Shown: positions 1 to 6,516, numbered from the stretch's first letter. The stretch is 6,601 nt of DNA from Phycisphaeraceae bacterium (GCA_007119405.1 SKPT01000233.1:1-6601), one strand, 5' to 3'. The notes: a model not told the origin generated them from the sequence alone. Numbers and translations: made by a program.

Positions 1-30
1 CGCCGTGAACGTCACGTGTGGCGGCGCTGA

Positions 31-122
31 TGTAGGGTGGGTAGAGCGCAGCGAAACCCACCACGCTGGGCGTGGATTCCCGCCGCAACCGGTGGGTTTC
101 GCTTCGCTCTACCCACCCTACA
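31..122. repeat. Palindromic intergenic repeat, 32-bp arms
   Basis: Bases 31-62 and 91-122 are inverted copies of each other over 32 bases with a single mismatch (gcgcagc on the left against gcgaagc on the reversed right arm), separated by a 28-base spacer at 63-90. A transcript could fold into a long hairpin. The arms carry the words tagggtgggtagagcg and cgaaacccacc. From general knowledge, related words recur in intergenic DNA of many high-GC bacteria and give rise to spurious database proteins; movement by a REP-type transposase is a possibility only. It lies 3' of the glycogen synthase gene. No U-run follows the hairpin on either strand, so it does not look like a standard intrinsic terminator. 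Confidence 0.9.
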
Positions 123-142
123 GCGAGAGTTCACGGCCTTGG

Positions 143-224
143 GTGCCACGGCTTGACCCATGGGCAAGCCGTGCATCTGTCGCGTCGCGCACGCCGTGCC
201 GCTTCGCGGACAAACCGTGGCACG
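143..224. repeat. Second palindromic module with repeated gtgccacggcttg core
   Basis: The 13-base word gtgccacggcttg at 143-155 is matched by its reverse complement at 211-223 with one mismatch, which would still allow a G-U pair in RNA. Nested inside is a compact hairpin: cacggcttg at 147-155 pairs with caagccgtg at 165-173, extended by ccc (157-159) against ggg (162-164), with one bulged base at 156. A further small stem, ccgc-ttc-gcgg, sits at 199-209, and cgtgcc (195-200) can pair with ggcacg (219-224), so several folds compete. The core word therefore occurs about three times in alternating orientation. It lies between the first repeat and the 3' end of the glycogen synthase gene. No coding sequence is visible here. 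Confidence 0.75.
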
Positions 225-250
225 CGCACACGGAATCACCTGGATTCGTA

Positions 251-2128
251 TTACCCCAGCCGCTCCAGCCCCAGCTCGTGCGCCTCGTGGTAACGCTTGC
301 CCAGGTTGTGCCAGTCGAAATGCTCGCTGAATGACTCCACGCTGTTGCGCAGCGCGATCCGCTCACGACGCGTCAACTGGCAGTACCGGAACATCCGATC
401 CGCCAGCTCGTCGGCCGCCTGGTTGAAGTCGGTGTGCCGCCGCGGCACGATGTACACGCCACGCTCCTCGTGCTCCGGCGTCAACTGCTTCAGATACGAC
501 CCGAACCCCGACAGGTCGCTCGTGATCGCCGGCACCCCCAGCGCGATCGACTCCAGCGGCGTGTAGCCCCAGGGCTCGTAATAGCTGGGAAACACGCCCA
601 GGTGACAGCCCCGCACGAACTGGTCGTAGTCGATCCCGAACAGCGGGTTCGTCGCCGCGATGAAGTCCGGGTGATAGATGATTTTCACCGGGTCGTGCTG
701 GAGATTGAACAACTGGCAGGAGCGCAACTGGTTCAGCACCGCGTCGCGCGCGTCGTCCTGGAGGTCATGCGTGACGATCAGCGGCGGCAGGTCGCGCTTC
801 CACGTGTAGATCGTCCGACGCAGCCGCAACCGCCAGTAGTCGTCCAGCAGCGTGTTCAGATCCGGAATGCTCCCGGCCGTCGCCGCGTGGAACAGCCGCT
901 CGCCGATCTGGTCCTTGATCGCCTCGCTCGCGTTGCGGAACTCACGCAGCATCGCCCGCGACTGCAACGCCGTGACGTTGATCGTCTTGATGGGCGCACG
1001 CGTGATGATGAAGAACACCACCGTCACGTTCGAGCCCGCCTGCTTCAGCTTCCAGTTCAGCCGCGCCAGCGCCTCGATCGTCAGGTCCATCCCCTTGTTG
1101 CGATACTCGTACCGCCCCGACGTGTAGAAGTACAACGTCGTGTCCAGGTCGAAGTTGTAGCTGGGGAAAAAGTGCCCCACCGTGAACTCGTGCAACTGAT
1201 CCTTGTACTTCACGTGCAGGTTCTGAAACTCGTGCAGCGCCGCGAATCGCTGAATGTTGATCCCGTTGGGCAGCAGCATGTCCGGCTGCCGGCCGAGCAG
1301 ATGCCGGCACTCCTCCGCCGTCACGTCCGACACCGTCGTGAACACGTGCGCCCCGTGCGCCGCCGCCGACTCGATCTTGTGCTGCGGCTCGACCAGAAAG
1401 TGCCGCGCCTCGGCGTCCGCGTCGAAAAAAGGCAGGTGGTCGTAGAACACCGGGTGGTTCGTCGCCAGGTAACGCCCCAGCAGCGTCGCGTGCGTCGTGA
1501 ACACGATCGAGCCCGGCCAACCCTCCTGCCTCAGCATCGGCACCGCCGGCCCCGCCATCCATTCATGAAAATGCGCCACCAGCTTCCGCCGCTCCCCCTC
1601 CGCCTCGCCCAGCAGCGACAGAAACAGTCGGCAAAGCTCGCCGAACGCCACCACGTTGTTGAGCAGCTCGTCATCCCCGGGCATCGAGATGTGGTGATTC
1701 GCCCACAGCCGATACTTCACCTCGTGCAGACCCTTGAACGCGTCCAGGTAGTTCAGCAGCACCACGTGCGGACGACCGCTCACCAGCCAGCGACCGTAAT
1801 GCGCCCCCATCCCGAGCTCCCGAAGCTGCTTGACCACCTGACCGATCGGACCCACCAGCGGCGCCGGCTCGAACTCCACCTGCGCCGTGCCCTGGTTGTA
1901 CGGCCCGATCAGGCAATAGCGGTTCCCCCACCGGCTGATCATCGACGGCACCTTCGAACGCAGCACCGTGTAGATCCCCCCCACCTGGTTGCACACCTCC
2001 CACGAAATCTCCAGCAGCAGCGGCTCCGCCCGGCGACCACCCCCGCCCACACCAGGCTCCGTCGCCTCACCCGACGTCGCCGGCCCCGCGGCAGAAGCGA
2101 CGCTGGCGTGATCCGGTTCCACATTCAT
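251..2128 (-). CDS. GT3-family (eukaryotic-type) glycogen synthase
   Basis: Predicted to transfer glucose from UDP-glucose to the non-reducing end of glycogen in the cytoplasm; UDP-glucose use is inferred from the family. The 625-residue protein has the GT3 hallmarks: EVCNQVGGIYTVLRSK at 44-59 (donor loop of the N-terminal Rossmann domain), RWGNRYCLIGPY at 66-77, HFHEW at 186-190, GRYEYRNKGMD at 338-348, and FPSYYEPWGYTPLE at 513-526, where E518 and E526 form the E-x7-E pair essential in this family. Near the C terminus, RRERIALRN (587-595) resembles the arginine helix that binds glucose-6-phosphate in yeast and animal enzymes. The protein ends soon after, without the phosphorylated tail of animal enzymes. 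Residues 1-35 are a low-complexity Ala/Gly extension. ATG at 2128 is preferred because a GAGGGAG site lies 8 bases upstream; an in-frame TTG one codon earlier is possible. The length is typical for bacterial GT3 proteins. It differs from the bacterial ADP-glucose GlgA (GT5) type. Confidence 0.94.
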   Translation of the reverse strand: MNVEPDHASVASAAGPATSGEATEPGVGGGGRRAEPLLLEISWEVCNQVGGIYTVLRSKVPSMISRWGNRYCLIGPYNQGTAQVEFEPAPLVGPIGQVVKQLRELGMGAHYGRWLVSGRPHVVLLNYLDAFKGLHEVKYRLWANHHISMPGDDELLNNVVAFGELCRLFLSLLGEAEGERRKLVAHFHEWMAGPAVPMLRQEGWPGSIVFTTHATLLGRYLATNHPVFYDHLPFFDADAEARHFLVEPQHKIESAAAHGAHVFTTVSDVTAEECRHLLGRQPDMLLPNGINIQRFAALHEFQNLHVKYKDQLHEFTVGHFFPSYNFDLDTTLYFYTSGRYEYRNKGMDLTIEALARLNWKLKQAGSNVTVVFFIITRAPIKTINVTALQSRAMLREFRNASEAIKDQIGERLFHAATAGSIPDLNTLLDDYWRLRLRRTIYTWKRDLPPLIVTHDLQDDARDAVLNQLRSCQLFNLQHDPVKIIYHPDFIAATNPLFGIDYDQFVRGCHLGVFPSYYEPWGYTPLESIALGVPAITSDLSGFGSYLKQLTPEHEERGVYIVPRRHTDFNQAADELADRMFRYCQLTRRERIALRNSVESFSEHFDWHNLGKRYHEAHELGLERLG

Positions 2129-2265
2129 CAACTTGGCTCCCTCAACAGGCCCGAGCCGATTGTACGCTCACCCGCCCCACCATGCACCGGGCCGCCCACC
2201 CCGATAGCCACTCGCGGCTTCGCGTATCCCCGCCCAACACCCCTCCATCGCCACACCCCAGCCGT
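2129..2265 (-). other. Spacer between glycosidase and glycogen synthase genes, with possible -10 element
   Basis: This 137-base spacer holds no convincing gene. On the minus strand TACAAT at 2164-2159 resembles a sigma-70 -10 hexamer and would give a leader of roughly 25 bases, but no TTGACA-like -35 is seen 16-18 bases upstream, where the sequence is G-rich. A small stem, cgcg-gctt-cgcg, is present at about 2213-2224. No U-run terminator follows the glycosidase stop codon. The synthase could therefore be read through from the upstream gene, transcribed from its own promoter, or both. Confidence 0.35.
2137..2143 (-). promoter_or_regulatory. Ribosome binding site of glycogen synthase
   Basis: On the minus strand GAGGGAG lies 8 bases before the ATG at 2128. 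This fixes the start at the ATG rather than at the TTG codon directly before it (2131). Confidence 0.75.
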
Positions 2266-4926
2266 TCAACGCGTCACGTGGTAGTAGTACGTCCCCCATC
2301 GCCCATCGATCTCGAACGCCCCGTCCACCACCTCCAGCTCCCGCCCCGTCGCCACCGCCTCCACGTCCAGCGCCTCCACGCGCTCGATCCCCGCACCCTT
2401 GAACCGCAGCCGCGCCCGCACCGGCTCCATCACCAGCGGCGGCCCCCCCAGCCGCTCCAGCCGCGTCATGTCCTCGCTGTATTCCGCCCCCGTCTGCTTG
2501 TCCCGCGCCATCGCCGTCACCAGCACGCTCCGCGAGCGCGTCAGCGGCTGCCCGTCCAGCGACGTGACAATCAGCGACACGAACGGCGTTTCCACCTCCA
2601 CCGCCACCGCCGGCAGGTCGAAGCCACCCTCCACCTGCCCCGCGAACCCGATCACCGCCTGCGTCCGCTCGCTCGCCACCGTCACCACCCGCCCACCCGC
2701 ATCCCACCGCAGCTCGCCTGTCATGGCCTCGACCACGCCCGCCTCGGCGTCCCAGTGTTGCCCCCAGTCCACGTTCACGCTCTCCCCGCCATCAAAGCCC
2801 ACCGTCACACGCCCGATCGCCAGCACCTCGGCCGGGGTCTGCTCGTCGCCGACCAGCCGCTTGTCGTCCCACCCGCCGCCGGTGAAGTCCTGCTCCAGCG
2901 GGTCAACCCCCGCGAACAGCGCCTCGACCCCGAGCCGCCGCGCCGCCGCCACCGGCCCGGGCGCGATGTCCCCCCGCCGCACCGCCAACGCCAGCGCTGG
3001 AAACTGCCCCATGTAGTGCGGCGTGTCCGCCGCGTACCACCGCAGCCCCGGCCAGCCGTCGCCCAGCCGCGCCGCCGACGCCGCGCTCGTGAACTTGTAG
3101 GAGAAGTCCCAGCCCTGCAGACCCATCCCGTAGAACGCCACCAGCGGCGCCGCCTCCGCCTTGTACGGGTTCGGCGTGGTCTGGCTCCACTCCGTCGTCC
3201 CGAACGGCATCCCCTCCACCTGGTACATCCCCATCGCCAGCAGACCCGAGCCCGCCCGCTCCAGGTGCGTGAACGTGCCCACACGCCCCGGCTCAATCCG
3301 GTGCCGGCCCTCGTGGCCCGCGACGTAGTTGTGCCGGCTGATCGCATCGCCCGCCGCGTCCGCGTACAGGTTCGCCGGGTCCGCCGCCGCACCGCCGGCC
3401 CGCCACGCCGTCGTGATCACCAGCCCGTCATAGCCCACCTCACGCAGCTCCGCCACGCGCCGCTCGTAAAACCCGCGCTGCATCTCGGTCAAAAACCGAA
3501 TGAAATCTCCCATCCGCGCCCGCTGCCCCGGCTCGACCCGGTCGCCAATGCGTGGCCCATCACCATCCATCTGCCACGCCGCATACAACTCGAACTCCGA
3601 CTCATCGAACGTATCGCCCGTCCCCCACGCCGCGCGCAGCGCCCGCGTCGAGCCGTCATACCGCTCAAACGCCCAGTCCCGAAACGCCCGCCGAAGCAGC
3701 CGCGCGTGCTCCGGCCAATCCCCCGCGTCACCCTGCGCCAACTGGTTCAGCGGATTGTGAAAGAAAATGCTGTCCTCGTTGTGAATCTCCACCACCGCCA
3801 GCGCCGGATCCTCCCGATACGCCAGCCCCGTGTAGGGGTTCACGTGCTCCAGCAGCGCCGTCACGTACGCCAGTTGCAGGTCCTGCAACGGCCGCGACAT
3901 GTTCACCAGCCCATACGTCCGCCCGTTGTTCAGCTCCGCGAACAGCTCCGGCGGGTACCCGTCATCCTCGGAGATCACCAACGGATAGAACACCGACCAG
4001 TGGTGATAGATCCCGTGCGCCTTGAGCGTGGCGAACCACCGATCAAACTGCTCCAGCCGCTCGGCGTCAAACCCCCCGTCACGCATCGGCCCGAGGAAGG
4101 CGAACACCGGATGGTGCCGCACGGCATTGACCCCGTGCCGCGCCAGGTAACGCGCCCGGCGCGTCATCCGCTCCTGGCTCATCCCCGCCGCGATGTTGCC
4201 GTTGACCCCCCACAGCCGCGTCGGCTCATCGTCCTGCTCGAACCGCAGCGCGTCGCCGTCACGCACCAGCCGACCACGCTCCCCCGCCTCGTCGTGGTTC
4301 AGATGCGACAGGTCGATCACCGGTTCGCCCGCCGGCTCATCGCCCACCACCACGGGAAACCACACGTCCGGCCCCGCCTCGTGCTCCGCGCCCGGCCGGC
4401 GCGTCCCCGTCGGCACGAAACCCCCGTTGCGCGTCAGCACCAGCGCGTCGATCCCCCCATGGTTCGACAGCTCGCTGTCGACCCGCACCGCCAGCTCATG
4501 CTCGCCCCCGCCCAGCTCCACCTCGCCCACGCGCACCCACGCCAGGTAGCGATGGTCCGGCCGGGGCGAGATCATGATCTCATCCCGCCGCCGGGCCACC
4601 TCGATCTCCCGCCACCGCCCCTCGTCCAGCCGATATGCCTTGGACACCCGAAACGGGTTGATCCGCATCCACAGCACGTACCGCCCCGGCCCCGGCGACG
4701 CGAACCGGTACCGCGCCACGCCCGGCCGGCCGCCGTAGTGCGACAGCCACTGCTGCCCGGACATGATCGCCTTGTCCACGTCGTCGTACCAGTTGTGCCG
4801 GATGAAGTCATGCTCCGCCGCGTCCTGGCCCTCGATCCACACCCATCCCTCGCCCGACTCGTGGCCGCTGGCGACATGGACCAACCCGATCACCCACACA
4901 AGACTGACAATCACGATGCGGCGCAT
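2266..4926 (-). CDS. Exported glycoside hydrolase-like protein, clan GH-A fold, with N-terminal carbohydrate-binding-like domain
   Basis: An 886-residue protein predicted to be exported. Residues 1-21 (MRRIVIVSLVWVIGLVHVASG) form a signal peptide with a plausible cut after ASG. Residues about 28-165 are beta-rich with GRYVLWMRINPF and GEHELAVRVD, as in CBM6/35-like modules. A TIM-barrel-like region spans about 215-610: it opens with RLWGVNGNIAAG (237-248) and HGVNAVRHHPVF (264-275), places the likely acid/base in VVEIHNEDS (N383-E384) and the likely nucleophile in PFGTTEW (E579), and ends with GWDFSY (605-610). The NE ... E arrangement is that of clan GH-A retaining glycosidases. About 700-885 is a beta-rich C-terminal region. 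The substrate cannot be read from the sequence; the family may be GH5-, GH42- or GH2-related, or unassigned. There is no membrane anchor or dockerin. The start is set by AAGGAG five bases before the ATG. It lies upstream of the glycogen synthase on the same strand. Confidence 0.82.
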   Translation of the reverse strand: MRRIVIVSLVWVIGLVHVASGHESGEGWVWIEGQDAAEHDFIRHNWYDDVDKAIMSGQQWLSHYGGRPGVARYRFASPGPGRYVLWMRINPFRVSKAYRLDEGRWREIEVARRRDEIMISPRPDHRYLAWVRVGEVELGGGEHELAVRVDSELSNHGGIDALVLTRNGGFVPTGTRRPGAEHEAGPDVWFPVVVGDEPAGEPVIDLSHLNHDEAGERGRLVRDGDALRFEQDDEPTRLWGVNGNIAAGMSQERMTRRARYLARHGVNAVRHHPVFAFLGPMRDGGFDAERLEQFDRWFATLKAHGIYHHWSVFYPLVISEDDGYPPELFAELNNGRTYGLVNMSRPLQDLQLAYVTALLEHVNPYTGLAYREDPALAVVEIHNEDSIFFHNPLNQLAQGDAGDWPEHARLLRRAFRDWAFERYDGSTRALRAAWGTGDTFDESEFELYAAWQMDGDGPRIGDRVEPGQRARMGDFIRFLTEMQRGFYERRVAELREVGYDGLVITTAWRAGGAAADPANLYADAAGDAISRHNYVAGHEGRHRIEPGRVGTFTHLERAGSGLLAMGMYQVEGMPFGTTEWSQTTPNPYKAEAAPLVAFYGMGLQGWDFSYKFTSAASAARLGDGWPGLRWYAADTPHYMGQFPALALAVRRGDIAPGPVAAARRLGVEALFAGVDPLEQDFTGGGWDDKRLVGDEQTPAEVLAIGRVTVGFDGGESVNVDWGQHWDAEAGVVEAMTGELRWDAGGRVVTVASERTQAVIGFAGQVEGGFDLPAVAVEVETPFVSLIVTSLDGQPLTRSRSVLVTAMARDKQTGAEYSEDMTRLERLGGPPLVMEPVRARLRFKGAGIERVEALDVEAVATGRELEVVDGAFEIDGRWGTYYYHVTR

Positions 4927-5028
4927 GGCAGCTCCTTATCCGTTGGCGTGATCTTCCCACCCGCCGCCGGCCCCGGCAACCCCCACCGCCTTGACGCCAC
5001 GGCCCCGCCCGCCGACAGTGGTGCCGCC
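4927..5028. promoter_or_regulatory. Divergent intergenic region
   Basis: These 102 bases separate the divergent starts of the glycosidase-like gene (minus) and the small membrane protein gene (plus), so promoters for both should lie here or overlap the neighbouring starts. On the plus strand TTGACG at 4991-4996 is a fair -35 match, but the hexamer 17 bases on, GACAGT (5014-5019), is a poor -10. No clear sigma-70 pair or operator is visible on the minus strand. The assignment rests on gene arrangement rather than on motifs. Confidence 0.4.
4932..4937 (-). promoter_or_regulatory. Ribosome binding site of the glycosidase-like gene
   Basis: AAGGAG on the minus strand lies 5 bases before the ATG at 4926, a near-ideal Shine-Dalgarno sequence that supports this start and the signal peptide it produces. 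Confidence 0.8.
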
Positions 5029-5394
5029 ATGACCAGGCTCGGCGCCGCCCTCATCCTCACCCTCGGGCTCGTCGTCGGCATCGTCGCCCTCGTCAAGCTC
5101 GGCGGCGAGGACCACGAAGCCAGGCTCGACTGGATCGTCACCGAGCTCGTCGAGAAAGGCCACCACCGCGAGGCCGTCGACGAGCTCGAGTCGCTGCGCG
5201 ACCGTGCCGGCCCCGACCTGGCCGACCGCATCAACCACCAGCTCGCCCGCGCCTGCGCCGGCGTCGGCGACGACCCCGCCCTCTCCCACGAGCAGCGCAT
5301 CCAATGGTACCGCCGCGCCTTCGAGCTCGACCCCGACGCCCTCGACCCCCTCGCCCGCGCCACCGTCCAGCGCCACCTCGAACGCAGCCAGTAG
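5029..5394 (+). CDS. Small membrane-anchored protein with helical TPR-like region
   Basis: A 121-residue protein of unknown function. Residues 4-24 (LGAALILTLGLVVGIVALVKL) form one transmembrane segment or uncleaved signal anchor. The rest is hydrophilic and predicted helical; a helix pair at about 30-58 (DWIVTELVEKGHHREAVDELESL) and WYRRAFELDPDAL (93-105) recalls the second helix of a tetratricopeptide repeat, though at most one or two degenerate repeats could fit. The orientation is probably soluble part outside the cytoplasm, but charge around the segment is weak evidence. Codons are strongly C-ending, which supports this frame over the glycine/valine-rich frame on the opposite strand. No Shine-Dalgarno sequence precedes the ATG; no in-frame alternative start is better. 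It diverges from the glycosidase-like gene and converges on the permease. It could be a scaffold or adaptor, but no partner is indicated. Confidence 0.7.
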   Translation: MTRLGAALILTLGLVVGIVALVKLGGEDHEARLDWIVTELVEKGHHREAVDELESLRDRAGPDLADRINHQLARACAGVGDDPALSHEQRIQWYRRAFELDPDALDPLARATVQRHLERSQ

Positions 5395-5423
5395 CGCCCC
5401 CTCCTGCTGTTTTGGCCGATCAA
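5395..5423. other. Convergent gap between small membrane protein and permease genes
   Basis: Only 29 bases separate the two stop codons. The gap contains a TTTT run (5410-5413) but no hairpin before it, so no bidirectional intrinsic terminator can be supported. Confidence 0.6.
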
Positions 5424-6452
5424 TCACCGTCGCGTCAGGCGGTGCAGCAGCAGCGCCGCCACGATGATCGCGCCCATCACCAGGCCGTGGGCGTAGCTGG
5501 TGACGTTGAGCATGGTGAGCATGTTGCGGATGGCGCCGATGATCAGCACGCCGATGACCGTGCCGGTGAGGCTGCCCGCCCCGCCGCTCATGCGCGTGCC
5601 GCCGATGACCACCGCCGCGATGACGTAGAGCTCGAGCAACTGCCCGGCACTCGATGAGCTCACCGACTGGTAGCGCGCCGCGTGCAGGAACGCCGCCAAC
5701 CCCACCGTCGCGCCGATGAGCGTGTACGTGATGATCTTGACGCGGTCGACGGCGATCGCCGAGTACCGCGCCGCCTGCTCGTTGGCGCCCACGGCATAGA
5801 TGTGCCGGCTCAAGCGCGTGCGGTTGAGCACGACGTAGCCGACGACGACGACGGCCACGAACGCGAGCACGGGGTAGGGCATGACCAGCGCGCTGCCGCG
5901 CACGGTGACCAGGGGCAGCTCAAAGCCCCAGCCGAGCTTGGCGAGCAGGTCGGAGCCTTGTGAAAAGAACTGCCCGCCGTCGGCGAGCCAGGTTGCCGCC
6001 GAGCGGTAGGCGACCAGCCCGGCGAGCGTGGCGATGAACGGCGGGATCGCGCCCTTGGCGATCAGCAGGCCGTTGAGCGTGCCCGCGGCGCTGCCCACGG
6101 CCAGGGCGACGGCCAGGCCCGTGGCGACGGCGAGGATTTCGTTGCCCTGGCCGTGGTTGTAGACGGCGTTGAGGCTCATCATCGCCACGCCGCCGGCGAA
6201 GGCGAGCAGCGAGCCGACGGACAGGTCGATCCCGCCGAGGATGATCACCGCCGTCATGCCCACGGCGATGATGCCCAGCAGCGACACGTCGTTGAGGATG
6301 TTGATGAGGTTGTCCGGCCGCAGGAACACCGGGTTCCAGATGCCCGTGACGGCGACGATCAGCGCCAGCGCCACGAGCGGGCCGGTCCAGCTCGGCAGCT
6401 CACGCAGACGCGGGCGCGCCTGGCGGGGGATGTTGGCGGAGGCCTCGGTCAT
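5424..6452 (-). CDS. Sugar ABC transporter permease, RbsC-like (CUT2 / BPD_transp_2 family)
   Basis: Inner-membrane permease of an ABC importer, probably for a monosaccharide such as ribose, xylose, galactose or rhamnose; the exact sugar cannot be read. The 342-residue protein is almost all hydrophobic helices (about 8-10, beginning near residue 24). Family signatures are GGIDLSVGS at 73-81, YAVGANEQAARYSAI at 219-233, and the cytoplasmic coupling stretch GGTRMSGGAGSLTGT at 284-298, followed by GVLIIGAIRNMLTMLNV, very like RbsC. Length is normal. ATG at 6452 is preferred; an in-frame GTG at 6470 would add six residues encoded by an intergenic repeat. Neither has a clear Shine-Dalgarno sequence. 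CUT2 permeases usually sit beside a double-domain ATPase and a periplasmic binding protein; neither is in the window, and the downstream neighbour is convergent, so this is the last gene of its unit. Partners may lie beyond position 6601. Confidence 0.93.
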   Translation of the reverse strand: MTEASANIPRQARPRLRELPSWTGPLVALALIVAVTGIWNPVFLRPDNLINILNDVSLLGIIAVGMTAVIILGGIDLSVGSLLAFAGGVAMMSLNAVYNHGQGNEILAVATGLAVALAVGSAAGTLNGLLIAKGAIPPFIATLAGLVAYRSAATWLADGGQFFSQGSDLLAKLGWGFELPLVTVRGSALVMPYPVLAFVAVVVVGYVVLNRTRLSRHIYAVGANEQAARYSAIAVDRVKIITYTLIGATVGLAAFLHAARYQSVSSSSAGQLLELYVIAAVVIGGTRMSGGAGSLTGTVIGVLIIGAIRNMLTMLNVTSYAHGLVMGAIIVAALLLHRLTRR

Positions 6453-6459
6453 GGGCAAC

Positions 6460-6489
6460 CACGGATGCACACGGAATCACACGGACGCG
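6460..6489. repeat. Three tandem 10-base degenerate repeats
   Basis: cacggatgca (6460-6469), cacggaatca (6470-6479) and cacggacgcg (6480-6489) repeat with an exact 10-base period and an invariant cacgga start. This is about one helical turn per unit. The array abuts the start of the permease gene and overlaps its alternative GTG start. From general knowledge, runs of the form cacggatgcacacgga occur between genes in a number of environmental bacterial genomes; their function is not known to me. Confidence 0.7.
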
Positions 6490-6497
6490 GATGATAT

Positions 6498-6516
6498 GAC
6501 AATGCGGCAGACAATG
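6498..6516. repeat. Short direct repeat gacaatg, 12-base period
   Basis: gacaatg occurs at 6498-6504 and 6510-6516 in the most A/T-rich part of the space upstream of the permease. The placement suits a promoter or operator, and the minus strand reads catatcat at about 6497-6490, but no convincing -35/-10 pair is seen. Two 7-base copies could be chance. Confidence 0.35.

Noticed and set aside
1..250. CRISPR array or small RNA gene in the left intergenic region
   Set aside because: The repeats are inverted rather than regularly spaced direct repeats, and no promoter and terminator pair delimiting an RNA can be seen.
5..334. Open frames on both strands across the left repeats, e.g. peptides with GWVERSETHH or GRAKRNPP
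   Set aside because: They are translations of the palindromic repeat at 31-122 and run into the 3' end of glycogen synthase. Peptides of this wording are familiar spurious products of that repeat; no ribosome binding site or domain supports them.
434..2284. 616-codon plus-strand open frame opposite glycogen synthase
   Set aside because: The product is arginine-, proline- and histidine-rich without domains and lies antisense to a well-supported gene; it reflects the lack of stop codons in C-rich DNA.
4991..5019. Sigma-70 promoter for the small plus-strand gene
   Set aside because: TTGACG is a fair -35 but the sequence 17 bases downstream does not resemble TATAAT, and a match to one hexamer in GC-rich DNA is weak.
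2182..5028. Very long plus-strand open frame opposite the glycosidase-like gene that runs in frame into the small membrane protein
   Set aside because: The part before 5029 is low-complexity Arg/Pro/His sequence antisense to a gene with signal peptide and catalytic motifs. Only the segment from the ATG at 5029 has a transmembrane helix and credible helices, so the true gene starts there.
4936..5427. 163-codon minus-strand open frame opposite the small membrane protein
   Set aside because: It is almost entirely Gly, Ala, Val, Glu and Asp with no hydrophobic or folded pattern, as expected for the antisense of a C-ending codon gene. The plus-strand reading is better.
6453..6470. GTG start for the permease, adding six residues
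   Set aside because: The extra codons lie partly in the 10-base repeat array and no Shine-Dalgarno sequence precedes the GTG; the ATG at 6452 gives a normal RbsC-like N terminus. Not excluded experimentally.
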